This document shows, one piece after another, positions 53,352 through 63,270 of a DNA stretch of 64,000 bases. The first letter of the stretch is position 1. Each line of letters begins with the position of its first letter. The notes below the pieces were generated by a model. It searched no databases. It saw nothing but the letters and a program-made list of their open reading frames with translations, and had not been told where the DNA came from. The translations under genes were made by a program, and so were the position numbers. Location of the stretch: assembly GCF_002954725.1 (NCBI RefSeq), contig NZ_MSCQ01000002.1, forward strand, positions 634,656 to 698,655, read 5' to 3'. The stretch is from Photobacterium phosphoreum. GTDB lineage: Bacteria > Pseudomonadota > Gammaproteobacteria > Enterobacterales > Vibrionaceae.

Positions 53352-56300
53352 TTATAGTGCTTTAACACCTAACTTTTCTAGCACTAGCTTAAAGTTAGCT
53401 TGACGCTCTTTCGCATTATGTACTTCACCTGTCGAACAAACAGAATCTGGACAACCACGGTTCACAATACCTGAAACATCATCAATAAAATCAGTCCCTT
53501 TTAGGCCACCATCAACATATTTTTTCAGTTCGTTATAGTAGTTCCAGTCGGCATATTGACCGCCAACATCAGAATATGCCTGAACCGATGTTACCCAGTA
53601 GAATAAACCTGCGATCCATTTGATCTCTTTGTTCTCTTCTGAACTACAAATCAAGCCTGGGTTCGAACAAAAATCAAGATCAGCATACAGTGGGTTTGCC
53701 GGTGGTGCTTCAACGGTTACGCCATCAATTGTTTGACCAATTGTTGCTGGATCAACATGTGAACGTCCAAGGTAATGGTTCAGCGTACCAAAGTTCTGAC
53801 GACCTGTAGTTTGAATAACACCACGGCCCCACCAACCACAACCTTCAACGTCTTCTTGGCTGCTGCCATCCCAAATGAAGCTACCTGCTTTTTGGTCAAC
53901 GTACGTTTTACATGTATCACGTTCCCATACTTGCTTAGACGTATCTACAGAGGTTGGTACATCGTTACAGTGACCGCTGTTTGTCCAACGACCTACGTTA
54001 CCATTAACTAATAAACCACGCTCTTCAAGTACTGCATTTGGAGCAGCAAATACTGGAGCTGGTGCGCCATACCATTTAGCATGAGTTAACGCACTTACTT
54101 CCATTTTATCATCACGAGGACAAGAGTAAGCGTGATCTAAACCAGAGATAGGGTTAACACCGTAATCTGCGTATTTTTGTTCAAGTTGACCACAGCTTGC
54201 AGACATTGGGTAATCTGTCGCAGCACCGTATCTAATCTCAGCCCAGTTGTTCTCATCACATGCATTATAACGAATCGTTTCTTGCATACTTTGTGCTAGG
54301 AACGCAGCAATCGCCACTTTCGCGTATTTGATGTTGGTTGCATCATCAACACTTTCATCCAGTAGCCAGAACTTGTTGCCTGCAACACCCACGTTATGCA
54401 TTGCATTCAGACCAGTCATGAAATCAGCCCACTTATAAACAGTAGACGGAACCCATTGTGATTGAGGCGTTTCGTACAGGAATGCCGTGTTGTTCATTGT
54501 ATCTTCAGCATTAGCCAGTTCGCTGTTTAATGCATCAATGATAGTTAATTGACCGTTTTCTGTTGATTTACCAACATAGTACAGCGGCATTTTAGCTTTT
54601 TTGTATTCTTCGATTTTAACAGTTAAGTTTGCTGTATCTTTATCAAATACGATAGCAAATACGTTACTGAACGCTGCTTTACGCACTTGTGGTTTGCTCG
54701 CATTATCACCCATGAAATAAGCAGAAGCTTGATCTGTAGGGATATTGTTTAGCATTACAGGCGTTTTAACAAAATCAGAAACTTGCTTAACGTACTCCAG
54801 TGCATTATGCCATTGGTCGCTAGTTAGAACTGCCGTTGAACTTGACTTAGTGAACGCAATGAAATCAGCTTTAGTTGCAACATCTGCTTTGAACAGCTCT
54901 AGTTTGTCTAGTAGTTCAGCACTGTAGTTAGATGCTTCATCCCAAACAGATTGTCTGCCAGAGTGAGTATCAAACGCGAAATCACCAATGCTTAGAGACC
55001 AACCGTAGTTTGCTTCTGGTGCTAGCGTAGAGATGATTAGGTGGTGCGCGTTAGCCCAGCCTTTCAAGTCATTGCTAAGAGCGTTGATATCATCAATGTC
55101 AATCTTGTTGCCAGTGATGTCCATCGCTTTAGTTAGCGCTTCTTTAACCGCAATGCTGTTTGAAGACAATGCCTTATCTTGCGTTGCTTGATCAAGAACA
55201 TCAGTGTTGATGATGATTGATGCAGAGCCAGCTTGTGCCGCAGTATTCATGATAGATACAAACGTACTTGTTAGCTTACCAAAATCAGCTAAATCAGCAC
55301 TGTTGCTTGCTTCAATAGTTAGCATTGCAGGTGCCGCAGACGATGGGCTAGCAACAACTAACGTGTTTGGCCAACCTGCGACTTCTAGACGAACAGGGTC
55401 CATTGGGTTTGGTAGAGAAAGAAGCGGTGCTGTACCAGGTTCTGTACCATCACAATTTAGGTGAAGGGCCCATGTATCATCGCTACCAGGAACAGATGCA
55501 GTCCAGTAGTTCGCAGAGTAAGCGATATTCTTGTTAACCATAATGTCGCCACCAGTTGCGTGATCGCCACGTGTCCAGTCAGGGTAAACATTAAAGTCTT
55601 TACATAAGTCACCTGGAGTTACAGGTGGCTCAACTGGCGGTTCAACCACATCTTCTTCAACAGCGATTTTTACACTTGTTGTAGATGAAAGATCTTGAGC
55701 ATCAGTAGCGATAGCTTTCAATGTTACGTTACCAGCTTGGGTAGGCTGAAAATTACACGTAAATGTGTTGGTATTAGCAGCATCAAACGAACAGATTTCT
55801 TTGTTGTTTGCGGTAACAATCAGTGTCGTTAAATCGTTATCTGCATCTGTCGCATTAACAGAGATAGCAACGCTTTCAGTTAAGTTGATTGTCGAGCCAT
55901 TAGTTGGCGTAACAAATTTAACTACAGGCGCAACGAAATCTTCAGTTACTTCTGCTTCTACAACTACAGATACTGATTTTTGTTCGATTTTTTGGTTATT
56001 TTTATCGAATACAAATACGTTAACTACCGCATTACCTGCTTCAACTGGAGTCCAAGCGTGAGAGTACTGAGTGTTATTCTGGTTAACTGCTTTTTCAGCT
56101 AGTTTTGTGTTGTTTACCCAAAACTCAACTTTAGCCGCTTGGTTACCATCAACATGTGCATTGATAGCAATCGTTTCATTTGCTTGAATAACTTGACCAG
56201 TTGTTGGTGCAAGAATAGACAGTTCAGTTTCTTCTGGTTCAGGATCAGGATTAACTGGCTCGTCAGAACATTCTGTTAATGACCAGAACCACGAACTTGC

Positions 56301-56717
56301 GCTTGGCGTTTCCCAAACTCCAGGGTTGTTTTGAGCGATAAAACATTGGTTTTCGTATGAAACAACGTCACCATTTGATACTTGAGTTTTACCAGGAATA
56401 AAAGGAATAATGTCGCCAAAATCAGGGTCTGGGGTTGGCTCAGGATCTGGTGTCGGATCGGGATCCGGTGTTGGCTCTGGATTAGGTTCGCCTGAGCATA
56501 CAGCTGCATCCCAGAACCATGAATCTACAGTTGGAGATTCCCATATACCGGGGTTATTTTTAGCAACAAAACAATCGCCATTGAAAGAAACCATTTCTCC
56601 ATTTTTAACTTTTGTTTCACCAGGAACAAAAGAAACGATATTAGCATTAGTTGCATATACATTACTGCTAAGCATAACGCTGAATAGAGCGGCTGTTATT
56701 TTATTTATTTTTCTCAC
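53352..56717 (-). CDS. Secreted modular chitinase, GH19 family
   Basis: 1121 residues. Signal peptide 1-22. Two carbohydrate-binding modules of type 5/12 follow (about 26-74 and 101-150; each has NPGxWExPxxxSWFW), separated by a Pro/Asp/Glu linker (PEPTPDPDPTPDPEP). Two Ig-like domains (about 165-255 and 262-355) come next, then a 400-residue domain of unknown role. The C-terminal catalytic region (about 765-1121) has AAFLAQSMQETIRY with the catalytic Glu, and WWGRGVIQTTGRQNFG, typical of GH19. The enzyme cleaves chitin, a main carbon source in marine bacteria. The middle segment could be another sugar-binding or catalytic module. Confidence 0.88.
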   Translation of the reverse strand: MRKINKITAALFSVMLSSNVYATNANIVSFVPGETKVKNGEMVSFNGDCFVAKNNPGIWESPTVDSWFWDAAVCSGEPNPEPTPDPDPTPDPEPTPDPDFGDIIPFIPGKTQVSNGDVVSYENQCFIAQNNPGVWETPSASSWFWSLTECSDEPVNPDPEPEETELSILAPTTGQVIQANETIAINAHVDGNQAAKVEFWVNNTKLAEKAVNQNNTQYSHAWTPVEAGNAVVNVFVFDKNNQKIEQKSVSVVVEAEVTEDFVAPVVKFVTPTNGSTINLTESVAISVNATDADNDLTTLIVTANNKEICSFDAANTNTFTCNFQPTQAGNVTLKAIATDAQDLSSTTSVKIAVEEDVVEPPVEPPVTPGDLCKDFNVYPDWTRGDHATGGDIMVNKNIAYSANYWTASVPGSDDTWALHLNCDGTEPGTAPLLSLPNPMDPVRLEVAGWPNTLVVASPSSAAPAMLTIEASNSADLADFGKLTSTFVSIMNTAAQAGSASIIINTDVLDQATQDKALSSNSIAVKEALTKAMDITGNKIDIDDINALSNDLKGWANAHHLIISTLAPEANYGWSLSIGDFAFDTHSGRQSVWDEASNYSAELLDKLELFKADVATKADFIAFTKSSSTAVLTSDQWHNALEYVKQVSDFVKTPVMLNNIPTDQASAYFMGDNASKPQVRKAAFSNVFAIVFDKDTANLTVKIEEYKKAKMPLYYVGKSTENGQLTIIDALNSELANAEDTMNNTAFLYETPQSQWVPSTVYKWADFMTGLNAMHNVGVAGNKFWLLDESVDDATNIKYAKVAIAAFLAQSMQETIRYNACDENNWAEIRYGAATDYPMSASCGQLEQKYADYGVNPISGLDHAYSCPRDDKMEVSALTHAKWYGAPAPVFAAPNAVLEERGLLVNGNVGRWTNSGHCNDVPTSVDTSKQVWERDTCKTYVDQKAGSFIWDGSSQEDVEGCGWWGRGVIQTTGRQNFGTLNHYLGRSHVDPATIGQTIDGVTVEAPPANPLYADLDFCSNPGLICSSEENKEIKWIAGLFYWVTSVQAYSDVGGQYADWNYYNELKKYVDGGLKGTDFIDDVSGIVNRGCPDSVCSTGEVHNAKERQANFKLVLEKLGVKAL

Positions 56718-57159
56718 TTTACTTCCTAAGTATGTTCACTCGTATCAACAGAACTAAATATTTCATCCTCTATGATTCTTAATAGTTGCATTCCATACAA
56801 CCAACTTATATTCAGTGTTTTGTTTTCACTAATGAGTATTATTAACCAATACGATTTATTTATATCATAATATAATATTATACTTAGTATTAAATATACC
56901 AATGGATTTATGTAACAAACAATTAAACAACGTCAATATTTGTAACAAAAAATTAAGAAGCGTAAGAGCCTGTAACAGGTGTGATAATTAGCCCTCATCA
57001 TGACTCTAACCACACGAACTAAACACTTAGTCTCATACAATCATGAATAACTAATTATTTTAGATTAAGGCTTTTTGTCAGTCTAAAATAGGGTAAAATA
57101 GTGCCATGATAGCTAACGCATTAGATAGCAATTTTTTAGACAAGAATAAGGTAAAATCA
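56718..57159. other. Region upstream of the chitinase and of the next gene
   Basis: 440 bp AT-rich divergent region. Near-identical short phrases recur at 56905-56960 (ATGTAACAAACAATTAA and TTTGTAACAAAAAATTAA, then TGTAACAGGTGTGATAATTA). No CRP or other known box was certain. Confidence 0.4.
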
Positions 57160-57453
57160 ATGGATTACCAGAATTACTACGAAGCCATGATCGAAATATT
57201 GGTTGATAATTTTGATACCGATATTGGCGAGTACAATGGTAAAATTGAATTGTCTGTCGATGAATATAACGACAGTTGTAGTATTGCTAAAAAGTTCAAT
57301 GTTGCTTATAACCCTGAGCATACTGTGCTAGAAGTATTACATCTATCAACACCTGACGTTGCCGAGATAACGTCTTATCTTGTTTCAGCGCCAGCATTAG
57401 GATGTCTAATTGATTATCTAGAAGATGAACTTATTGTTGATTTTGAGGATTAA
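57160..57453 (+). CDS. Small acidic hypothetical protein
   Basis: 97 residues from ATG at 57160, chosen because AAGG lies eight bases before it; an upstream frame from 57106 lacks a ribosome site. The protein is strongly acidic, soluble and mixed helix/strand, ending LEDELIVDFED. No family recognised. A terminator follows. Confidence 0.65.
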   Translation: MDYQNYYEAMIEILVDNFDTDIGEYNGKIELSVDEYNDSCSIAKKFNVAYNPEHTVLEVLHLSTPDVAEITSYLVSAPALGCLIDYLEDELIVDFED

Positions 57454-57480
57454 TAATCTACGCTAACATCTTAAATGACG

Positions 57481-57514
57481 AAAAAGCTAACGGCGATTGT
57501 CGCTAGCTTTTTTA
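57481..57514 (+). terminator. Terminator
   Basis: AAAAAGCTA pairs with TAGCTTTTTT, with GGCG/CGCT-type inner pairing, followed by T-rich DNA. Confidence 0.85.
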
Positions 57515-57687
57515 TTAAAGACAGACGATAGATTTATTACAATCTTCATCCACATTGATAATATTTTACAAGCAAGATCGTACTTAAAGATATTAATTAT
57601 TATAAATATCAATTGAAGATTAATTTATGTTCGATACCATAGGTTATTCATTACACGTAATCGTTATTCTATAGCATAAGGCAAAGG

Positions 57688-57876
57688 ATGCAGCCCAAAA
57701 TATATATCAAACTAGAAGATACCATTTGGAAAATTACTGCTAACGGCCAATGGCTCGCTGTAGATCCATCTGAAGTGATTAATATTGAATTACCTTTTAT
57801 TACTAAACATACGCATTTTAACGATGTTATCAGTATTCACTTTAATGAAAATGAAATTTTGACCGACTTAGGTTAG
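57688..57876 (+). CDS. Short hypothetical protein
   Basis: 62 residues, soluble and strand-rich (KIYIKLEDTIWKITANGQWLA). AAGG lies six bases before the ATG. It is not a recognised family. The clear ribosome site supports it. Confidence 0.5.
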   Translation: MQPKIYIKLEDTIWKITANGQWLAVDPSEVINIELPFITKHTHFNDVISIHFNENEILTDLG

Positions 57877-58133
57877 GGCGACAAAGTATGATAAGGACGA
57901 TGCTATAGTACTCCCCATCAAATAAATCACTACTCGCTGTTATTACAGCGGGTTTAAACAATGATCGGTATCTTCTATCAATACTCACCGTTTATTTATC
58001 CCCCTAAATGTAATACCTTCTTTTGTTGCAGATATTTTTGAGATAACGATCTCTTTTTGCATACCGCTATACAATATAAAATGACTTAATTGCATATAAT
58101 TACGAACACATTTTTGTATTAATAGTATTTTCA

Positions 58134-58439
58134 ATGCAAGATCCAGATCTCGAAATATCTAAATGGCGGCAACAACGCAAGCAAGGGCTATTTCGCTTTA
58201 TTGTTAGTAATTGTCTTCCTGCTTTTTTAGGCGTAATAACAACCAATATTGTGATCACGCTACTATTTACAGATAGCAGTTTTAATGCGTTATTCGACAC
58301 AAAATTATTAATCACAGTTATCACGGTTATCATCGTTACTCCGCTATTAAGTATCACCCATTGGTGGTGGAGAGAACGTAAATATCGTCTTCATAATGAA
58401 AAATATAATCCACATACCACAAAAAACAACGATGGCTAA
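58134..58439 (+). CDS. Small two-helix membrane protein
   Basis: 101 residues with a basic N-terminus (KWRQQRKQG), two transmembrane helices (about 22-45 and 55-75) and a basic C-terminal tail (WWWRERKYRLHNEKY). No family recognised. It ends 13 bp before the next small gene, so they may form an operon. Confidence 0.6.
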   Translation: MQDPDLEISKWRQQRKQGLFRFIVSNCLPAFLGVITTNIVITLLFTDSSFNALFDTKLLITVITVIIVTPLLSITHWWWRERKYRLHNEKYNPHTTKNNDG

Positions 58440-58452
58440 GAAGGAATTTATC

Positions 58453-58599
58453 ATGAAGGTACAACAAAGAATGGCAATTGGATTAAGCTCAGGCTTACTT
58501 ATCGGCTCCGTTTCACCGGTATTACCTAGCTTCCAATTTTGGTGTTTTGTGATCGGATTAACCCTACTCAATTACGTTATTATTACCAAGAAAAACTAA
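58453..58599 (+). CDS. Very small membrane protein
   Basis: 48 residues from ATG at 58453, preceded by AAGGAA at a good distance; a longer frame from 58396 would overlap the upstream gene. It has two short hydrophobic helices (GLSSGLLIGSVSPVL and FWCFVIGLTLLNYVII). It is convergent with the next gene, whose end it overlaps by four bases. Confidence 0.55.
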   Translation: MKVQQRMAIGLSSGLLIGSVSPVLPSFQFWCFVIGLTLLNYVIITKKN

Positions 58600-59030
58600 C
58601 GGTTAGCGATTGTGGCTAATTTATATTGGCATAACAATATTACAGGCATAACGCAGACGGTAGTGGTAATAATGTCACTTAATGTATGATATTTTTGATG
58701 CATCATTAGGGCTGCATAACCCACAATAGAAAGTACCATTACCCCTCTTAATTTGGGTGTGTATACAATAAAGTAGCCAATAAAGACTAATGCAATAGCT
58801 GTATGGGTACTGTAATCTAAATTAAATGCCGGCCAAATGCCTAACGCATTATCGATAAACATAACGGTGTAAATAAAAGCGGTTGATAACAATACCCCAC
58901 CTAACTGCCATAAACCGAACCGCAAACCCTGTTCACGCCCAGACAATACCATGCAAATAACACACACAATAACAATAATAGGGGTATATAAATCGGCAAT
59001 AAAAGCCCATTGCTCAAAAGTCATTATCAC
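58596..59030 (-). CDS. PAP2-like integral membrane protein
   Basis: 144 residues, five hydrophobic helices. YSTHTA (about 73-78) and HQKYHTLSDII (about 110-120) resemble the SxHT and H-x-x-x-D catalytic motifs of PAP2 or sphingomyelin-synthase-like phosphatases. The first motif of that superfamily (KxxxxxxRP) is absent, so the enzyme role is tentative. No partner gene identified. Confidence 0.5.
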   Translation of the reverse strand: MIMTFEQWAFIADLYTPIIVIVCVICMVLSGREQGLRFGLWQLGGVLLSTAFIYTVMFIDNALGIWPAFNLDYSTHTAIALVFIGYFIVYTPKLRGVMVLSIVGYAALMMHQKYHTLSDIITTTVCVMPVILLCQYKLATIANR

Positions 59031-59090
59031 TATTTTCCAAACAAATAACGTCTATATTCACATAGATAGCGACTTATTTCATCTATTTTA

Positions 59091-59132
59091 GGTGCGAGGT
59101 GCGAGGTGCGAGGTGCGAGGTGCGAGGTGCGA
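59091..59132. repeat. Tandem heptamer array GGTGCGA x6
   Basis: Exactly six perfect copies of GGTGCGA. It is beyond the terminator of the first tRNA-Ser. The reverse complement TCGCACC differs at one base from the TAGCACC array at the end of the window. Confidence 0.95.
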
Positions 59133-59183
59133 TAATTTAAATCGGCTTTATTTCGCCAGTCAAATAGCCATTTTATTCAAACG

Positions 59184-59218
59184 AAAAAAAGCCAGTATAT
59201 AAATGCTGGCTTTTTTAT
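59184..59218 (-). terminator. Terminator of tRNA-Ser (first copy)
   Basis: AAAAAAAGCCAGTAT pairs with ATGCTGGCTTTTTT around ATAA; the minus-strand transcript from the tRNA ends here. Confidence 0.88.
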
Positions 59219-59222
59219 AATG

Positions 59223-59313
59223 TGGCGGAGAGATAGGGATTTGAACCCTAGATACGCTATAAACGTATGCTGGTTTTCAAGACCAGTGCTTTCAACCGCT
59301 CAGCCATCTCTCC
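59223..59313 (-). tRNA. tRNA-Ser (anticodon UGA), first copy
   Basis: 91 nt including the encoded CCA. GGAGAGAT acceptor, anticodon arm CTGGT-CTTGAAA-ACCAG gives UGA, long variable arm as in serine tRNAs, and GGTTCAAATCC T-arm. Identical to the copy at 63609. Confidence 0.97.
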
Positions 59314-59322
59314 ATGGCGCGT

Positions 59323-59351
59323 ATAATACTGCCTATCGAAATCACTGTAAA
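59323..59351 (-). promoter_or_regulatory. Promoter of tRNA-Ser (first copy)
   Basis: On the minus strand TTTACA, 17 bases, TATTAT, then the GC-rich discriminator ACGCGCC: the form of a strong, stringently controlled stable-RNA promoter. Confidence 0.75.
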
Positions 59352-59559
59352 GACCAACAAATTCCAACCGGTTAATTATCAAACACTTTATTGCTAGTTT
59401 TACTTTATAGCTACGTTTGAATAACGAAAATCATCAATTTCTGAGTAATAAACATACACTTTCTCTATTATCATAAGAGAACACTGTCTATATTTTCGTT
59501 ATCTTGATAAAGATCCGTTATAATAGATATAGTTATCTCATTATTAGACTGAAAAACAC

Positions 59560-59892
59560 ATGGCAAACAAATCAGACTTTACGGACGAAGAATATCAAGC
59601 TTTTGCTCAGTTAATGGATTCCTATAATCGAACCTTCGCCATTTCACTCACAACACTCATTTTATCTATTCTAGGTTTTATTGTTGCTGAAACTCAAATT
59701 GGCTATACCATTACTGATACTATTCGCTGGATATTTGGCTTATTGGTTGTATTACCATTAACGATTACAGTCATTGGATCAAAGCGAGATTTTAATAATT
59801 TGGCATTTAGTATGCCAAAAACAATACTATATTCAGTACTTAATGCTGTAAGCCTGATTACCATCATCGCACTGGTTTTTAATCTTAGTTAA
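59560..59892 (+). CDS. Small three-helix membrane protein
   Basis: 110 residues: an acidic N-terminus (TDEEYQAFAQLMDSYNR) then helices at about 26-45, 52-72 and 85-108. No family recognised. Confidence 0.6.
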   Translation: MANKSDFTDEEYQAFAQLMDSYNRTFAISLTTLILSILGFIVAETQIGYTITDTIRWIFGLLVVLPLTITVIGSKRDFNNLAFSMPKTILYSVLNAVSLITIIALVFNLS

Positions 59893-59941
59893 GTCTCCCT
59901 TTATTTTATATTATTCTAATTTTCTATCATTCCCTTCTGAT

Positions 59942-59971
59942 GATAAGCCGTCAATACATCGACGGCTTATC
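59942..59971 (+). terminator. Hairpin, probable terminator
   Basis: GATAAGCCGTC pairs with GACGGCTTATC around AATACATC, after the small membrane gene. No T run follows, so termination is uncertain. Confidence 0.55.
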
Positions 59972-60222
59972 TGCTCTATCAAAGTAACCATTGATATTGA
60001 TAATCAAGTAATCGTCCGTATTTTCAATGGTGCTCATCATAATAAACAAAAACAAACCTTCACATTGTTAAGACAATTACCTTCGACATTATGGATAGTC
60101 ATCATCTTACGCATATTCTCAAATCTATTGGTATTATGGGCTTATTGTTTATCTCGTCATAGCATTACAGCGTCTATCTTTAATAAATAGGTACACAGAT
60201 TTATTAAGGTGACATTATTCGT
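59972..60222 (+). other. Region before the fusion gene, with an open frame lacking ATG
   Basis: A frame from about 59980 to TAG at 60190 is open for some 70 codons and has a hydrophobic stretch (LWIVIILRIFSNLLVLWAY), but it has no ATG. It could be a gene remnant or chance. Confidence 0.3.
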
Positions 60223-63102
60223 ATGAACCTACCACAAACAACAGATGCTCAATTTAAACGTGCGTATATGAGTGATAGTGCAGCACTTACTGAGTGTATT
60301 TATGAGAGTTCTCATGAATTAATGGATTTTATGTTCACCTCTCGTAGTGAAGCTATTCCAATCTTAACCAAACAAGTATTACAATCACGAGGACTATTTA
60401 GCCATAAATTTGGCTATATTTATCGTCACGATAATCAAATAAAAGGTGCCGTCGTCGGTTATTCTCGTCAACATATGCAGCAACAAGAGTTTGCTGGTGC
60501 TATACAACTATTACTTACTGTTCCTTTAAAACTAAAATGGCATTTATTAACAGCAGTTCGTAAAGCATTAAATAATTATGTCCCCTTACCTTCTGAAGAA
60601 TCATTTTATATTAATAATATTGCCGTCTTCAGTGAATATCGTGGTCAAGGTATTGGCTCAGACATTCTTAATAACTTATGTGCATGGTTACAAAAACAAA
60701 ATATTTCTAGTATTGAACTCGATGTGACCCAATGTAATAAAGGTGCAATCAATTTTTATCAACGTTATGGCTTTCATATTGTTTCGCAGTCAGGTTCGGC
60801 AGCATTAGAGCAACAATATCAGCTACCTATATTACTAAGAATGCGCTATCTCATTCCAAACAGTAAACAATCTGAAAGATCACCACACTATACTAATATC
60901 GTTAAAGAAGTTTCACGCCTTTACCCTATAGCGGTTGATGATATTTATGTTCCGGGCAGTGTTGAACAACTACAAGATATATTAAAAAACACCCATAAAC
61001 CGATTTCTATTGGTGGTGGGCGTTATAGTATGGGTGGGCAGATCGCACATGCAGGCTCATTACATATTGATATGCGTGGTTTAAACCGCATCCTTGATCT
61101 TAATCTCGAACAGCAAACCATTACCGTACAAACAGGAGCACGATGGCGAGATATTCAAGCATGTATTCAACACTATGGTTTAGCTATTAAAATCATGCAA
61201 ACTTATGCCAATTTCACCATTGGTGGATCATTAAGTGTTAATTGTCATGGTCGCTATGTCAGTTTAGGTCCACTGATTTTATCCATTAATGCCATTGTCT
61301 TAGTGCTTCATAATGGTAAACGAATCAACGCATCTCCCACGACAAATAGTGAGATTTTCTATGCCGCGATTGGTGGCTATGGCGCGATAGGGATCATTGT
61401 AGAGGCTGAATTATCGTTAACAACGGATTGTCATATTGAGCGTTTACATAAAAAAATGCCATTAGCTGATTACACCGCCTTTTTTCAAAAGCAAGTAAGA
61501 AACAATAATGTCACGGTCTTTCATAATGCCGACATGATACCACCAAGGTTTGATACAGTGCATGTTGTTACTTGGTCGGCAACAGACAAAGCGGTTAATG
61601 TTATTCCACAACAAGATAGCAAATTGTATATATTAGAAAAATACATGCTATGGGCTGTTACTGAATCACCACTAGGCCACTGGCGTCGTGAATATATCTA
61701 CGAACCATTACTGTTTTGGAATAAAAAAATTACAACTCGCAACGAGGAAGCCAATTATAATGTCGCTGAACTAGAGCCTATTTCACGAAACCAAAACACC
61801 TACGTTCTACAGGAATACTTTATTCCTGTTAATCGAATTAATGATTTCACACCAGTCATGACTGAAATTCTCAACCGTTATCATGTTAAAGCAGTGAATG
61901 TTTCTATTCGACACTCTCATCCTGACTCTGGCTCCCTATTAGCGTGGGCTCGTGAGGAAGTATTTGCTTTTGTATTATATTATAAGCAACAAGCCAGCCA
62001 GGCTGAACAAGAAAAAGTCGCTATTTGGACACGTGAACTGATTGAAGCATCCATTAATGCTGGCGGTTGTTACTACCTTCCCTATCAACCTCATGCTCGT
62101 TATGACCAATTTCATCGTGCTTATCCTAACGCGACGGCTTTATTTGCATTGAAAGATAAATGGGATCCACACTATCGATTTCGCCATTGCTTATGGGAGA
62201 AATATTACCGTCAACATGATGATCCCGTTATTTATTCACGCTCGGAATGTCGCCAGTCTGCATTTAGGCAAGTATTTAGCTCGATTAATGGCAGAGATAA
62301 TTTTTACCTTTTCCTACAAAATATTTATCATCTTTACCCTGAACATTTATTCCATGAACTGATCAATCAATGTTGCCAACGGTTTACATCCGATGAAGAT
62401 ATTTACCATGAAATACAATATGGGCTTACTGACATAAAAACGGCATTGGCCGATATCACTTATGCCCTTCCTGCATTAGCAAAGCAAAAGCGTGAAATGG
62501 GCCGTCAAACAAGTGAAATATTAGCCACGGCAACAACACTTGAAGGTTATCTAGAAATAGGTTCAACAGGACGCTACATTAAAACATTACAAAAAACATT
62601 ACCGATCTCTGGGGCAATATTCTTATGTAATGATGTTGCGCCTGACAATTCGCTAGCTGAGATGGCAGAACGTGGCAGTATTAGCCAAGTGGGTCACTTT
62701 TTTGATTTAGCCGATTATGAACCATTACCCCCACAAATTATTGCTGATGCATCATTGGATATTGTGAGTTGTTATATTGGTTTGCATCATTGCCCGTTGA
62801 ATAAATTAGATGATTTTATTGCTTCTATTGCACGCGTGTTAAAACCTGGAGGCCGATTTATTTTGCGTGATCACGATGCAGGTAATGATTCAATGCGAAC
62901 ATTTTGCGCTTTAGTGCATACCGTATTTAATGCAGGGCTTAATGTTACTTGGGCTGATAATCAAAGAGAATTACGCAATTTTCAAGGGATAGATTATTGG
63001 ATCACCGCATTAGCTAAACATAATCTGATTGATACGCAGCAGTATCTTTTACAACAACATGATCCTTCACTCAATACGCTAATGTGCTTCAAAAAAGAAT
63101 AA
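60223..63102 (+). CDS. Three-domain fusion: GNAT acetyltransferase, FAD-linked oxidase, methyltransferase
   Basis: 959 residues. The GNAT domain (about 1-210) has the acetyl-CoA motif YRGQGIGSD at 139-147. An FAD-binding PCMH-type oxidase follows: VPGSVEQLQDIL from 243, GGGRYSMGGQ at 264-273, TGARWRDIQ, IGGSLSVNCHGR, GGYGAIGIIVEAEL, and a C-terminal domain ending DPHYRFRHCLWEKYY near 650, like sugar-lactone oxidases. The usual flavin-linking His is replaced by Arg267, so flavin may be non-covalent. A class I methyltransferase (about 740-959) has LEIGSTGR at 777-784. The three activities suggest tailoring of one small molecule in the cytoplasm. It is a single gene, with no biosynthetic neighbours. 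Confidence 0.85.
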   Translation: MNLPQTTDAQFKRAYMSDSAALTECIYESSHELMDFMFTSRSEAIPILTKQVLQSRGLFSHKFGYIYRHDNQIKGAVVGYSRQHMQQQEFAGAIQLLLTVPLKLKWHLLTAVRKALNNYVPLPSEESFYINNIAVFSEYRGQGIGSDILNNLCAWLQKQNISSIELDVTQCNKGAINFYQRYGFHIVSQSGSAALEQQYQLPILLRMRYLIPNSKQSERSPHYTNIVKEVSRLYPIAVDDIYVPGSVEQLQDILKNTHKPISIGGGRYSMGGQIAHAGSLHIDMRGLNRILDLNLEQQTITVQTGARWRDIQACIQHYGLAIKIMQTYANFTIGGSLSVNCHGRYVSLGPLILSINAIVLVLHNGKRINASPTTNSEIFYAAIGGYGAIGIIVEAELSLTTDCHIERLHKKMPLADYTAFFQKQVRNNNVTVFHNADMIPPRFDTVHVVTWSATDKAVNVIPQQDSKLYILEKYMLWAVTESPLGHWRREYIYEPLLFWNKKITTRNEEANYNVAELEPISRNQNTYVLQEYFIPVNRINDFTPVMTEILNRYHVKAVNVSIRHSHPDSGSLLAWAREEVFAFVLYYKQQASQAEQEKVAIWTRELIEASINAGGCYYLPYQPHARYDQFHRAYPNATALFALKDKWDPHYRFRHCLWEKYYRQHDDPVIYSRSECRQSAFRQVFSSINGRDNFYLFLQNIYHLYPEHLFHELINQCCQRFTSDEDIYHEIQYGLTDIKTALADITYALPALAKQKREMGRQTSEILATATTLEGYLEIGSTGRYIKTLQKTLPISGAIFLCNDVAPDNSLAEMAERGSISQVGHFFDLADYEPLPPQIIADASLDIVSCYIGLHHCPLNKLDDFIASIARVLKPGGRFILRDHDAGNDSMRTFCALVHTVFNAGLNVTWADNQRELRNFQGIDYWITALAKHNLIDTQQYLLQQHDPSLNTLMCFKKE

Positions 63103-63138
63103 TAGCTATTTTTTTAGTTCCACCACCAAATTTAAGAC

Positions 63139-63174
63139 GTAAAAAAGCCCGCAATGACTTGCGGGCTTTTCTAT
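63139..63174. terminator. Bidirectional terminator, fusion gene / tRNA operon
   Basis: AAAAAAGCCCGCA pairs with TGCGGGCTTTT around ATGACT. Confidence 0.9.
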
Positions 63175-63270
63175 TTATCTTCACTCAACTGGACTTATCT
63201 GCGACATGTAAATCAACAGGCCGCTAATATTCCCAATAAAGTGCCGCCAATGGAACTAAGAGGCGTTGTA

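Noticed and set aside
55204..56757. Plus-strand frames over the chitinase gene, including a Gly/Ser-repeat frame at 56410
   Set aside because: They mirror the Pro/Asp linker and Ala/Thr-rich coding sequence of the chitinase; no independent signals.
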